Under the pieces are notes generated by a model. It worked only from the letters and a program-made list of their open reading frames with translations. It was not told the DNA's origin and ran no database searches. A stretch of DNA of 64,000 bases from Chloroflexota bacterium. GTDB taxonomy: Bacteria; Chloroflexota; UBA11872. This document shows, piece after piece, positions 34,253 through 43,217 of the stretch. The stretch spans positions 1-64,000 of the forward strand of contig JAJEDE010000025.1 in the NCBI GenBank assembly GCA_022821645.1, in the 5' to 3' direction. The position numbers and the translations under genes were made by a program. Position 1 is the first letter of the stretch. Each line of letters starts with the position of its first letter.

Positions 34253-34333
34253 CTATCCGACCCGCCCGTAAACCTCCACCGTCCTTGCCGCGCACCGCTC
34301 CCACGTAAACGTCTCCACCGCCCGCCGCCGCCC
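34253..34333 (-). pseudogene. 3'-end fragment of a GT4 glycosyltransferase gene
   Basis: On the minus strand this encodes the last 25 or so residues of a GT4 protein ('RRRAVETFTWERCAARTVEV'...) and a stop. 34275-34333 is identical over 59 bp to 36373-36431, the 3' end of the intact GT4 gene 2.1 kb away. The final codons differ (an extra Gly before the stop), so it derives from a related allele or paralogue rather than a fresh copy. The rest of the gene is missing. Confidence 0.8.
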
Positions 34334-34335
34334 AA

Positions 34336-34428
34336 GTCCACGCCCTGGACGGCCGCGTGAATTTCCTCGCCGAACGCGTGATCGACCTCCGCGACTGGGT
34401 CGCCCGCCTCGAATCGCACCCAAACTAG
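34336..34428 (+). pseudogene. 3'-end fragment of a coiled-coil protein gene
   Basis: The + strand reads about 30 codons ending in TAG (34426-34428). They encode a heptad-like sequence ('NFLAERVIDLRDWVARLES') with no start or upstream body. The style resembles the coiled-coil proteins just upstream. It abuts the GT4 fragment and looks like debris of a recombination event. The remainder, 34429-34607, holds no feature I can name. Confidence 0.45.
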
Positions 34429-34607
34429 CGCCAGCCAAAGTTGCTGCTGGATGCTTGCGAGTTGAATGGCGCATGTCGAGTTGAATCCGTTGGCGCAGCA
34501 CACGGGTGGCCTTGCTTCATTAGGAATGAGGGACTCTCTGGTTCCTGACGACACTCGGTTGCTATCGTCAAGCCGCGAATTCGCTTGAGTTCCGCCTCCT
34601 GACCGAC

Positions 34608-36320
34608 GTGGTACTTCCCGAAGATCTCGCTCTGACAGAACCCGAACGTCGGGTGTGGAAGGACTTAATTTCGGGCGAGTCAGGCAATTTGGGCTCCGGT
34701 GATCCTCGCAAACTTGCTTCGTCGCACGACTGGGGTGCAGATCGGAAGATTCGCGGGCATGTTCTAGCGGAACTGCTCCGACGTGCTGGGACCGATGAAC
34801 TGCCTGAAATACGGCGGGTGCGGATTCGGGGCGCGCGTATAACGGGCAAGGTAGATCTGAGTCATGCTGAAATACTAGTGGCCGTAGATTTTGATCGATG
34901 CCTGTTTGAGAAAGTCATACTCCTTGAATACGCGCGTATCCGTCGGCTTCAGTTGAATGTCTGTGTACTGCGCTCCCTAAGGGCAAGAGGGGTTTCCATA
35001 GCGGGCCCTTTGGGAATCAGGCGATCCGATGTTCGAGGCACAGTTCGTCTCATTGATGCCACAGTCAGCCAGTCCGTGACGTTCTCCGGCTCTACAATTG
35101 CTGGTGTTGATGGACTGGCGCTTATCGCTGATCGAATAGAGGTTGGCGGCAACTTATTCCTAAACAGAGTTGTCACCAAGATAGAACCACCCAGTGAGCC
35201 TGAGGTCTTCAGAGCCACCGGCGCAGTGCGGTTGTTGGGTGCACGAATCGACGAGCAACTCAATTGCATTGGCGGACGATTCAGAAACCCCGGGAAAGTC
35301 GCGCTATTCGCCAGCAGCGCGCAGGTTGGCGGTAACGTGTACTTGAGCGATGGGTTTCATGCGACTGGACAGGTGCGGCTCTTGAGCATGAGAATTGGTG
35401 GTCAGTTGAGTTGTTCCAACGGACGATTCGAATGCCCTCAGGATGTCGCGCTCAGCGCCAGTAGCGCACGGATAAACGGCAGAGTTGCAATGACTCACAG
35501 TTTCCATGCAACCGGTGAGGTGCGGCTGATGAGAGCACGAATCGGCGGACAGTTGAACTGTAGCGGCGGACGGTTCGTCAATCCAAAGGGCACGTCGCTG
35601 AATCTCCAAACTGCGCAAGCGAACTCGATTCTGCTTCGTAATCTTGCCCCCGATACCGCCGGACGAATTGATTTGGTCGGTTCGAAAGTATCGATCCTTG
35701 CGGACGACGAATCATCAGCATGTCTTGAGGGTGTCTCCCTTCGCCTAGATGGCTTTGTGTACGATTATATCGCTCCCGAATCCCCGCAGGATGTTCGCAC
35801 TCGGCTGCGATGGCTACGACTACAGGGTCCTGGATATCATCCACAGCCGTACGACCAACTTGCAGAAGTCTTTCGGCGCAGCGGCCGGGAGCAAGAGGCT
35901 AGGGATGTCTTGATTTCTAAGCGACGGGCGCGTCGAGAGTCACTCCGAAGGTGGTATAGCAAGATCTGGGATATATTAGTGGATTGGACCTTGCTATACG
36001 GGTGGCATCCGTGGCGTCCACTTGTGGCGGGTGCTCTTGTACTTCTGGTCGCAATAGGCCTTGTCTTTGGGGCACAGGACGCAGGGCTCATAGTCGGACA
36101 GTCAGATAGGATATCGTCGTTTCATCCATTGGTTTATGCGCTGGATGTGTTCTTGCCGATCATCGATCTTGGCGTGGAGTCGAGTTGGACAATTGACACG
36201 TCCGGTGACAGTCAACGAGCGTGGCTAATTACATGGTATCTTTGGTTTGTCAAAGTGGTTGGATGGGGAACGATGACGCTTGCATTGGCAGCACTAACGG
36301 GGATAGTTAAGAGGGACTGA
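34608..36320 (+). CDS. Repeat-containing membrane protein (beta-helix-like repeats plus C-terminal membrane domain)
   Basis: A 570-residue protein. About residues 60-370 carry degenerate beta-helix-like repeats: 'VRLLGARIDEQLNCIGGRF', 'VRLLSMRIGGQLSCSNGRF' and 'VRLMRARIGGQLNCSGGRF', about 50 residues apart. Then comes a helical part ('YDQLAEVFRRSGREQEARDVL', a TPR-like helix pair, shown here at 20 residues or less per element) and two to three membrane segments ('PLVAGALVLLVAIGLVFGA', 'VVGWGTMTLALAALTGI'). Actinobacterial relatives are often labelled membrane-associated oxidoreductases without proof. Codon use is visibly A/T-richer than all neighbours, pointing to horizontal gain. GTG 34608 is the assumed start. 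Confidence 0.7.
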   Translation: MVLPEDLALTEPERRVWKDLISGESGNLGSGDPRKLASSHDWGADRKIRGHVLAELLRRAGTDELPEIRRVRIRGARITGKVDLSHAEILVAVDFDRCLFEKVILLEYARIRRLQLNVCVLRSLRARGVSIAGPLGIRRSDVRGTVRLIDATVSQSVTFSGSTIAGVDGLALIADRIEVGGNLFLNRVVTKIEPPSEPEVFRATGAVRLLGARIDEQLNCIGGRFRNPGKVALFASSAQVGGNVYLSDGFHATGQVRLLSMRIGGQLSCSNGRFECPQDVALSASSARINGRVAMTHSFHATGEVRLMRARIGGQLNCSGGRFVNPKGTSLNLQTAQANSILLRNLAPDTAGRIDLVGSKVSILADDESSACLEGVSLRLDGFVYDYIAPESPQDVRTRLRWLRLQGPGYHPQPYDQLAEVFRRSGREQEARDVLISKRRARRESLRRWYSKIWDILVDWTLLYGWHPWRPLVAGALVLLVAIGLVFGAQDAGLIVGQSDRISSFHPLVYALDVFLPIIDLGVESSWTIDTSGDSQRAWLITWYLWFVKVVGWGTMTLALAALTGIVKRD

Positions 36321-36353
36321 GTGGACACGTCCGATAAGTATGCCCGAGTGCCA

Positions 36354-37553
36354 CTAAACCCTCCCGTAGACTTCCACCGTCCTTGCCGCGCACCGCTCCC
36401 ACGTAAACGTCTCCACCGCCCGCCGCCGCCCGTTCCGCCCCCAGCGCCGCATCCGTTCCTGGTCGCTCATCGCCTCATTGATCCCCCACGCAATGTCCGC
36501 CGCATCCGCCCCGTTCACGTGGATCCCGCACTGATTCGGCCCGTAATTCAGCACCTGCTCACGAAAGCCAACCACTCCCCGTGCTCCAACCACCACCGGC
36601 TTGCCGCACGCCATCGCCTCCAGGCACACGATCCCGAATGGCTCATACGTCGACGGCAACACCACCAGGTCAGCCGCCGCGAAATGAGCGATGCGCTCCG
36701 CCTCCGACACCCACTCCGTCCTTAGCGTGACCGAGTCCTCGATCCCAAGCCCCGCCACCAGCCCCCGGATCTCGTCGTCCTGATCCCCCGTCCCCAGGGC
36801 CACCAGCCGCGCCTGCGGGTGCCGAGCCACCACCTGCGGCCAGGCCTCCACCAGCGGCCGAGTCCCCTTCACCCCCGTCAGTCGCCCGATGAAGAACACC
36901 ACCGGCGCGTCGTCCGGCAACCCATACCGCGCCCGTAGCTCAGGCCCGCCCGGCGCATCCGGCGAGAACCTGTCCGTGTCCACCCCATTCCAAACGCCAT
37001 GCACCCGCTCCGCGTCCCAGCCGTGCGCAATCAGGTCACGCACCATCGCCTGGCTCACCGTGATCGTCGCGGCCGCCGCCCGGCCCGCCGCCGTCTCCCA
37101 CTGCGACACGATCGGCGAGGGCCCGCCCGGCTGACGTCCCCACTCGGCGCTATGCACGTGCAGCACGATCGGCGCGTCCACGTGCCGCGCCAGCGTCAAT
37201 CCGGCCGGCGCCCCCAGCCAGTCATGCACCGCAATCACGTCGAACGGATTCCTGTCGTGCTCGGCCCGCACCGCGTCGGCCCAGAGAATGTTCGTCGAAT
37301 ACAACTCCCCGAAAAACGCCCCCCAGCTCGACGCCTCCTGGCTATATACCCCCAGGTACGTCGGGCTCAGGTCCAACTGGCGCGCCCAATGCGTATCCGG
37401 CCGTTCCTCTGGTGCCTCACCGTCCCGCAGCGCCGCAAACACCTGCACGTCGTGCCCCGCCGCCCGCAGCGCCGGCGCCATCGCCCCCGAATACGTCCCC
37501 AGCCCGCCCACCACGTGCGGCGGGTACTCCCACACCACCATCGCAATCCGCAT
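36354..37553 (-). CDS. Glycosyltransferase family 4, glycogen-synthase-like
   Basis: A 399-residue GT-B enzyme: N-terminal 'MRIAMVVWEYPPHVVGGLGTY' (cut: VVWEYPPHVVGGLGTYSG), 'VIAVHDWLGAPAGLTLA', 'VWNGVDTDRFSP', 'FFIGRLTGVKGTRPLVEAW' and the nucleotide-sugar motif 'STYEPFGIVCLEAMACGKPVV' (E-x7-E). It likely transfers glucose or another hexose from a nucleotide donor, as in bacterial glucan or glycoconjugate synthesis. It leads a set with an aldo/keto reductase, a GH57 hydrolase and a second GT4. Its 3' end is duplicated at 34253-34333. Confidence 0.9.
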   Translation of the reverse strand: MRIAMVVWEYPPHVVGGLGTYSGAMAPALRAAGHDVQVFAALRDGEAPEERPDTHWARQLDLSPTYLGVYSQEASSWGAFFGELYSTNILWADAVRAEHDRNPFDVIAVHDWLGAPAGLTLARHVDAPIVLHVHSAEWGRQPGGPSPIVSQWETAAGRAAAATITVSQAMVRDLIAHGWDAERVHGVWNGVDTDRFSPDAPGGPELRARYGLPDDAPVVFFIGRLTGVKGTRPLVEAWPQVVARHPQARLVALGTGDQDDEIRGLVAGLGIEDSVTLRTEWVSEAERIAHFAAADLVVLPSTYEPFGIVCLEAMACGKPVVVGARGVVGFREQVLNYGPNQCGIHVNGADAADIAWGINEAMSDQERMRRWGRNGRRRAVETFTWERCAARTVEVYGRV

Positions 37554-37589
37554 TGAGGTCTATTCCGTCCTATGGCTCAGCGGATTGCG

Positions 37590-38396
37590 CTAGGCGCACG
37601 CATCCAGCGCTCGGCGCTGCTCCGCATCCAGGTCCCAGCCCACCGACCCCGCCAGCTCCGTCACCCGCTCCGGCCGGTCCGTCTTCGGAATCGCAATCAC
37701 GCCGTCCTGCCCCACCAGCCAGTTCAACATCACCTGCGCCGGCGTCCGGCCCGTGCTGCGGCTGACCTCGTGCAACACCCCCGACCCCGCGTGACCGTCA
37801 AAGTCCGCCAGCGCCAGCGGCGTATGCGCAATCACCGTCACTTGCGTCTCCTGGCAGTACGCCAGCACGTCGTCCGCCACGTCCCGCTCGAACAGGTTGT
37901 ACCGGATCTGGTTCGACACGATCGGATACCGCCGCGCCGCATCCTGCGCCGCCTTCAGCTGATCCGCCGAGAAGTTACTGACCCCGATAAACCGGATCAG
38001 CCCCTCGTCCACCAGCCGCTCCAGCGCGCCTATCGACTCGCCAATCGGGATCGAAGGATTAGGCCCGTGAATCTGGTACAGGTCGATCACCTCCACGCCC
38101 AACCGCTGCGCGCTCGCCCGCGCATGCACCGGCACGTCGGACGCAGCCAGGTTCCGCGGCGAAATCTTGGAGGCGATAAAGACGTCATCCCACAGCCCGG
38201 CCAGTTCCTCGCCCACCAGCGTCTCGGCGGCGCCCGGCTCATCGCCCCGCGCGTTGTACGACTCCGCCGTATCGATCAGCCGCAGTCCCGCCGCCAGCCC
38301 TTTGACAAGCACGCCCCGTCCGCCGAAATACCGGGCCGTCCCCAGCCCGATCTTCGGCACGGTCGTTTGTGTCGGCCCCAGGTAAACCTCGTCCAT
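37590..38396 (-). CDS. Aldo/keto reductase
   Basis: A 268-residue NADPH-dependent reductase. 'LIDTAESYNARGDEPGAAE' holds the catalytic Asp and Tyr; 'IASKISPRNLAASDVP' holds the Lys. Then 'LYQIHGPNPSIPIGES' (His), 'FIGVSNFSADQLKAA' and 'IPKTDRPERVTELAG' (NADPH-binding) follow. Intact and of slightly short but normal length. It lies between glycan genes on the same strand, 10 nt upstream of nothing else; the carbonyl substrate is not predictable. Confidence 0.9.
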   Translation of the reverse strand: MDEVYLGPTQTTVPKIGLGTARYFGGRGVLVKGLAAGLRLIDTAESYNARGDEPGAAETLVGEELAGLWDDVFIASKISPRNLAASDVPVHARASAQRLGVEVIDLYQIHGPNPSIPIGESIGALERLVDEGLIRFIGVSNFSADQLKAAQDAARRYPIVSNQIRYNLFERDVADDVLAYCQETQVTVIAHTPLALADFDGHAGSGVLHEVSRSTGRTPAQVMLNWLVGQDGVIAIPKTDRPERVTELAGSVGWDLDAEQRRALDACA

Positions 38397-38406
38397 TCCG
38401 ACCTCG

Positions 38407-39594
38407 CTAGCTGATCGCGTCGATGAAGTTGATGTACACCCGCTGGTGCTCCCACAGCAGCCGGTCCGCCCCCAGCCACATCCACTCGCCAGGGGTGAAA
38501 TAGGCCGAAACGTCCGCCTCCGAGCCTTCCCGTCCCACCCACTGCAACCAGTGCAGGTTGTCCGACTGCAGCAGCAGGTACGCCAGGTCGATCAGCGATG
38601 GATCTTCCGTCAGTTGCGCCGTCCCGTACGCCGCCGTCATCAGCCGGAACACCGCCTGCTGCGCATGATTCCCCAGGAAAAACTCCAGGCCGCCGTGCTG
38701 GCCCGCCCACGTCGCCGGAAACGGCGACAGCGGCAACTCATGCGCGCCGCTGCCAAGGGCATCCACCGCCCCGCTCGGCGTCAGGCAGCGCACCCCGCGC
38801 TTCTCCAACTCGTTCGGCAGTGCGTCCAGGAACTCGAATATCCCCGTGTCCACGTTGTGATGCTCGCCAAACGTCTCAAAGTCCCACGCCAGCGTTACCA
38901 GGTCCCCGGGCGTCGAAGCAATCCACTCCGCGTAGCGGTCCGCCGTCAGCGGCCAGCCGTCCCAGCTCTGGTTCGAGAACCGGTACCCCACGTCGTCGCT
39001 CAGGTCGAAGTGCCGGGCCAGCAGCGGCAGGCCGCCCCGTTCCTTATACAGGTGCGCCGCGCTCCGCCACTCCATGATCCAGGGCCGCCCGTCCACGAAT
39101 CCGGCTTCAAACCCCGTTCGCGCCAACGTCCGCGCAATGTCCGACGACATCAGCATCTCGGTCGTATCCGCCACCCGCGGCCGCTTTCCGCACAATTCCT
39201 CCAGCCCCGTGGCCGACCGCTCCATCCCCCGCGCAAACAGCGGCAGGTCCAGCAGCATGCTCACCGCGTGATACGGCTCCGTCGCCACCGGCTCGCAGTT
39301 CGCGTGACCCAGCAGCGCCTTCAGTTCACCCAGCAACTCCGGGTCCCACGTCTCGAACTGCGGCAGCGTCGACAGCGGAATCCCCAGCCCCAGCGCCAGC
39401 CCCCGGTCCAGCAACTCCCGCCACAGCTTGATCGCCGGCCGGTAGCACCAGCGCGCCACCTTCTCGAAGTAGAACTGGTTGAGGTCGTCGTCGAACAGCG
39501 CCGCTTCGATCGTCGCCGCGTCCGCCCCGTGCGGAATCGGAACCGCCGGAATACGCACCCGTCGCGGTTGGTGAATCAGCGTGTAGATAACCAG
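38407..39594 (-). CDS. Glycoside hydrolase family 57, CTG start proposed
   Basis: A 395-residue GH57 enzyme, a retaining family acting on alpha-glucans. The N-terminal strand with conserved motif I (HQP, in 'VIYTLIHQPRRV') lies upstream of the first GTG (39558). Only CTG 39594 (or ATC 39606) includes it, so a CTG start is proposed. Other motifs: 'CEPVATEPYHAV', 'RVADTTEMLMSSD' (region of the nucleophile) and 'TLAWDFETFGEHH', which holds the acidic Asp/Glu pair. It lies between a GT4 and an aldo/keto reductase, fitting alpha-glucan turnover. Confidence 0.85.
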   Translation of the reverse strand: MVIYTLIHQPRRVRIPAVPIPHGADAATIEAALFDDDLNQFYFEKVARWCYRPAIKLWRELLDRGLALGLGIPLSTLPQFETWDPELLGELKALLGHANCEPVATEPYHAVSMLLDLPLFARGMERSATGLEELCGKRPRVADTTEMLMSSDIARTLARTGFEAGFVDGRPWIMEWRSAAHLYKERGGLPLLARHFDLSDDVGYRFSNQSWDGWPLTADRYAEWIASTPGDLVTLAWDFETFGEHHNVDTGIFEFLDALPNELEKRGVRCLTPSGAVDALGSGAHELPLSPFPATWAGQHGGLEFFLGNHAQQAVFRLMTAAYGTAQLTEDPSLIDLAYLLLQSDNLHWLQWVGREGSEADVSAYFTPGEWMWLGADRLLWEHQRVYINFIDAIS

Positions 39595-39657
39595 GGTGTC
39601 GGCGATTGGACGTGCGCGATCGTGGGGGTGGGGCGGCCGGCTGGCGCTCCCCGAATG

Positions 39658-41019
39658 CTAACCGACCACCACGTCCTGCCCGGCTGCCAGGTGGCGCATC
39701 CGGGTCAGGAATATCGGGGTCACGGCTTCCCAGGTAAACAGCTCCGCCGCCCGTCGTGCCCCGGCCCGGATCGACGCATTCAGCGCCTCATCGTCTTTCA
39801 ACTGCAACGCAAACCGCACGATCTCGTCCGGATCCGCCGCGTCGTCCAGCACCACGCAGTTCTGTAGCGGCCGCGCGTAGTCCTCCCCTGTCGACCCCAC
39901 GTACGCAATCCCGCCCGCCGCCATCGCCTCCAGCCCCACCAGCCCGAACGGCTCGTACCCGCTGTTCGCCAGCGTCCCGTCCGCCGCGGCATAGAAGACC
40001 GGCAGAATCTCGTCCGGCACGAAGAACCGCAGGTCCAGCACCGCCGCCTCCGGCGCCGCCCCCAGCGCCGTGGCAATCCCCGCCACCGTACGGTCGTCCG
40101 TCGCCACCTCGGCCCGGTCCAGCCCCCGCCACACCATGTGCCGGTAAAGTTCCTCGCCATAGGCTTCATAGGCGCCCGGCTTGATCACCAGCCGGGCGTT
40201 ATACCCCTCCGACCGCATCCGGTAAACCGCCTCCACGGCCTCCAGCCACCCCTTGTCCGGATCGGTTCGACCGAGCTTGAAGAACCACAGGTCGCAGTCC
40301 ATCGCCCGCCGAAACGCCGCCACCGCGTCCGGATCGACCGGCGTCAGTCGCTCCTCCGGCACCCCGTTCGGAATCACCACCGGGTTGACCCCGCAGTCCC
40401 ACATCTGGTGCTTGACGTACTTTGACACCGCCGCAAAGTCCGCCACGTAACCAATCCGGTCCCAGTTCATGCGGTTGAACGACATGTCATTGTTCGCGTT
40501 CCACACCAGCACGCAGTTCTGGCGAATCCCGTTGAAGTGCAGGGAATCGCTCAGCCGAGAAAGCGCGTCGGCCGTGTGCCACTCCTCCGCCATCACCACC
40601 ACCGTGCGCCCCTGCGCCACCGCTGGCGTCGCTATCTCGAACGTCACGTGCGCAGGCACCGAGTCCTGGAAATCATGAACTTTCTCGATCTCGGCTTCGT
40701 ACACCCCGCCCCGATGATGCTCGCTGAGCCACTGGCACCATCGGTGCAAATGCAGCCGCCCGTCCTCTTGCACCTCGTACCCCGGTCGGTCTGGATCTCC
40801 AACAAACACCAAGTGCGTATTGAACCCCTGCCGCGCCAGCGACCGCGTGAACTGCGCCACCCGCACCCCCAGGCCCCCCGCCTGCGAGTAGGGTTGATCC
40901 GGTCCCTCGAATGAGAGAAACACGATCTCCAGGTTTTCCGGCGTGAACTTCGGCGGCACGGACAAGTCTTCGGGTGTGCTGTGCGACAGCCGGCACTCGG
41001 CTGCCCACACAGATGGCAT
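39658..41019 (-). CDS. Glycosyltransferase family 4 (second)
   Basis: A 453-residue GT-B enzyme. 'FLSFEGPDQPYSQAGGLGVR' is the glycogen-synthase-like N-terminal loop. 'YVADFAAVSKYVKHQMWDCG', 'VVIPNGVPEERL', 'FFKLGRTDPDKGWLEAVEA' and 'SGYEPFGLVGLEAMAAGG' (E-x7-E) follow. ATG 41019 is preferred; upstream in-frame sequence is a repeat-rich spacer. It is the first gene of the minus-strand glycan set (GT4-GH57-AKR-GT4). Two GT4 enzymes plus GH57 suggest synthesis and trimming of a polymer of glucose or methylglucose, but the product is unproven. Confidence 0.88.
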   Translation of the reverse strand: MPSVWAAECRLSHSTPEDLSVPPKFTPENLEIVFLSFEGPDQPYSQAGGLGVRVAQFTRSLARQGFNTHLVFVGDPDRPGYEVQEDGRLHLHRWCQWLSEHHRGGVYEAEIEKVHDFQDSVPAHVTFEIATPAVAQGRTVVVMAEEWHTADALSRLSDSLHFNGIRQNCVLVWNANNDMSFNRMNWDRIGYVADFAAVSKYVKHQMWDCGVNPVVIPNGVPEERLTPVDPDAVAAFRRAMDCDLWFFKLGRTDPDKGWLEAVEAVYRMRSEGYNARLVIKPGAYEAYGEELYRHMVWRGLDRAEVATDDRTVAGIATALGAAPEAAVLDLRFFVPDEILPVFYAAADGTLANSGYEPFGLVGLEAMAAGGIAYVGSTGEDYARPLQNCVVLDDAADPDEIVRFALQLKDDEALNASIRAGARRAAELFTWEAVTPIFLTRMRHLAAGQDVVVG

Positions 41020-41132
41020 TGCCAACAATCTTAGCCCCGCCCCAGGCCTCCCCCGCACCTCAATCCGAACCGCGGCGCTCCGTTCATCGGCTACCCCCTC
41101 CCCAGGAGTCCGCCGCCTTTCCGCTCTCCCCG

Positions 41133-41243
41133 CGGAGACCGCTGCACGACGCCCCGTGCCCTCAATGCGCCCGCTCTTTCTCCCTCTCCCCGTGGGAGAG
41201 GGTCGGCGTGAGGGTCTTCCGGGCACCCGCCCTCGGGTTACCT
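41133..41243. repeat. Diverged copy of an interspersed repeat
   Basis: Resembles the first unit of the element at 44708-44907: GGAGACCG, then a spacer, the palindromic CTCTCCCCGTGGGAGAG, then GTGAGGGTCTTCCGGGCA and a GGGTTAC end. The outer inverted repeats are worn. It fills most of the 309-nt gap between the GT4 and murJ genes, where no gene is seen. Confidence 0.7.
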
Positions 41244-41328
41244 ATGTGCCTCTTGTGGGAACCGGTTGGGATGAGGGCCTTCGCTGTGCGCGACGCAAGG
41301 CGACCCACAACTCGACTGGACACATGCA

Positions 41329-42906
41329 GTGACCTCGGACTCTCCACGCCCGGAGTCTGAGGGCCTCGGCGGAGGCATCGCCGCCGCCGCCGGCATCGTC
41401 CTCGCCTCCATCGCCCTCAGCCGTCTCCTCGGCTTCGTCCGCCAGGCCGCCATCAACGCCCAATTTGGCGTAGGACCCGAAGCCGACGCCTGGTACGCCG
41501 CCTTCCGCATTCCCGACACCATCTTCATGCTGTTGGCAGGCGGTGCCCTGCTCTCGGCCGTCATCCCCGTCTACGCCGAGGTCAAGTCCCGCGGCGACCC
41601 CGAGGCCCTACGCCAGCTCCTCAGCGGCGTCGCTACCCTCGTCTTCCTCGCCACCGCCGCCTTCGCCGCGCTCGGCGTCCTAATCGCCGAGCCGCTCATG
41701 ACGGCCATCGCCCCTGGTTTCGAGTCCGGCACCCACGACCTGGCCGTCGATGCCTCCCGCTGGCTCATGCTCTCCCCGGTCCTGCTCGGACTCAGCGCCC
41801 TGGCCAAGGCCGCCCTCCAGGCCGAACGCCGTTTCGTGCCCCCCGCCATCAGCCCCCTCCTCTACAACGTCGGCATCATCATCGGCGCTCTGCTGCTGGC
41901 TCAGGCCTTCGGACTCCGCGGCCTCGTCTGGGGCACCCTCATCGGCGCGGTACTGCATCTGGCCGTTCAGGCGCCCGGCCTGGCGTCCTGGGGCCGTTTC
42001 CGGCTCACCTGGGGCCTCGCCAACCCCGATGTCCGCCGCGTGATCGTCCTCATGCTGCCCCGCCTCCTCGGCGTCGCCGTCCTCCAGGCCAGCCTGATCT
42101 ACGTCAACATCCTGGCCTCGCTGCAAGGGCCCTCAGCGGTCGCCGCTCTCAACAACGGCTTCCTGCTGATGCTGCTGCCCCTCGGCGTCTTCGGCATGGC
42201 CCTCGGCGAAGCCGCCCTGCCCGAGCTAGCCGGCCGCTGGGCCGGCGGCGACCGCGAACTCTTCGCCGCCCGCGTCAGCGGCGTCGCCCGCCACATCGTC
42301 TTCCTCAACCTGCCCGCCGCCGTCGTCCTCGCGATCCTGGCCGAACCCCTCGTCGCCGTCCTCTTCCAGCGCGGCGCCTTCGACGCCCACGCCACCGAAA
42401 TCACCGCCATCGCTCTCCGCTTCTTCGCCCTCGGCCTCGCCGGCCACGCCGCCGTCGAAATCCTCGTGCGCGGCTTCTTTGCCATGCAGGACACCCGCAC
42501 CCCCGTCGCCATCGCCGCGGCCTCCCTGGCCTTCCACATGCTGCTGTCCTGGTTCCTGGCGCAGTGGTTCGGCATCGGCGGTATCGCCTTCGGCCTGTCC
42601 GTTGGCGTCCTGGTGGAAGCCGTCATTCTTGGCGTTGTGCTGCATCGCCGCGGTGGGATGTCCTTCGGCCGTCCAGAGCTTTCGGTCGCCGCCACCGCCC
42701 TCGTCGCCGCCGCCATGATGGGCCTCGTCATCGCCGTCCTCCGCGTCACCACCTGGACCGACGGCCCCATCGGCCTCGACTCCGCCCTGCTCCTCGCCGC
42801 CTACCTCGCCGCCGCCGTCCTCGCCTACCTCGCTGTCGCCTGGCTCCTCGCCAGCCAGGAACTCACCGAACTAACCACCCGCCTCTCCCGCCTCCGCCCC
42901 CGCTAG
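41329..42906 (+). CDS. murJ: Lipid II flippase MurJ/MviN family
   Basis: A 525-residue polytopic protein of the MOP superfamily with about 14 hydrophobic segments. Typical MurJ features: 'SRLLGFVRQAAINAQFGVG', 'DAWYAAFRIPDTIFMLLAGG' and 'LLYNVGIIIGALLL', followed by the late 'FFALGLAGHAAVEILVRGFF'. It moves lipid-linked peptidoglycan precursor across the cytoplasmic membrane. Some relatives act on other lipid-linked glycans, which is possible here given the glycosyltransferases nearby. Start GTG 41329. Confidence 0.9.
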   Translation: MTSDSPRPESEGLGGGIAAAAGIVLASIALSRLLGFVRQAAINAQFGVGPEADAWYAAFRIPDTIFMLLAGGALLSAVIPVYAEVKSRGDPEALRQLLSGVATLVFLATAAFAALGVLIAEPLMTAIAPGFESGTHDLAVDASRWLMLSPVLLGLSALAKAALQAERRFVPPAISPLLYNVGIIIGALLLAQAFGLRGLVWGTLIGAVLHLAVQAPGLASWGRFRLTWGLANPDVRRVIVLMLPRLLGVAVLQASLIYVNILASLQGPSAVAALNNGFLLMLLPLGVFGMALGEAALPELAGRWAGGDRELFAARVSGVARHIVFLNLPAAVVLAILAEPLVAVLFQRGAFDAHATEITAIALRFFALGLAGHAAVEILVRGFFAMQDTRTPVAIAAASLAFHMLLSWFLAQWFGIGGIAFGLSVGVLVEAVILGVVLHRRGGMSFGRPELSVAATALVAAAMMGLVIAVLRVTTWTDGPIGLDSALLLAAYLAAAVLAYLAVAWLLASQELTELTTRLSRLRPR

Positions 42907-42912
42907 TCGGCG

Positions 42913-42936
42913 GCGGGCGCTTTGGCGGCCGCCCGC
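42913..42936 (+). terminator. GC hairpin after murJ
   Basis: GCGGGCG at 42913-42919 pairs with CGCCCGC at 42930-42936, starting 7 nt after the murJ stop. No U-run follows. The rest of the 311-nt gap to the ammonium transporter holds a second weak hairpin (GGAGTT/AACTCC at about 43136-43153) and the ribosome site of amt. Confidence 0.45.
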
Positions 42937-43217
42937 GAAAGACTGGCCTGCCCTCCGGTCCCGCCTGCGGGTGGCGGTGATCGTGGCCGTTTGCGGGTCG
43001 TCTCGCGCGGACGGCCATCTGTCCGCCTACACGGCCGTGGCGGGTTCTAGGCGCTCACTTCTCACGGAGCGTTCGTACCTCCGCCGCTCGCAATATGCCG
43101 AAAATCTCGCGTTTCTTTTGGGCGCGCAATGATTCGGAGTTGGGAAAAACTCCGTCGCTCGGTACCCTCACCTCGCGAGTTGGTCTAGTCGCTGTGAACT
43201 CTTTGAGGGGAGTAGAC

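Noticed and set aside
38446-39867. A 473-codon plus-strand frame opposite the GH57 gene
   Set aside because: Arg/Gln/Pro-rich shadow with no family signature; the minus-strand enzyme is unmistakable.
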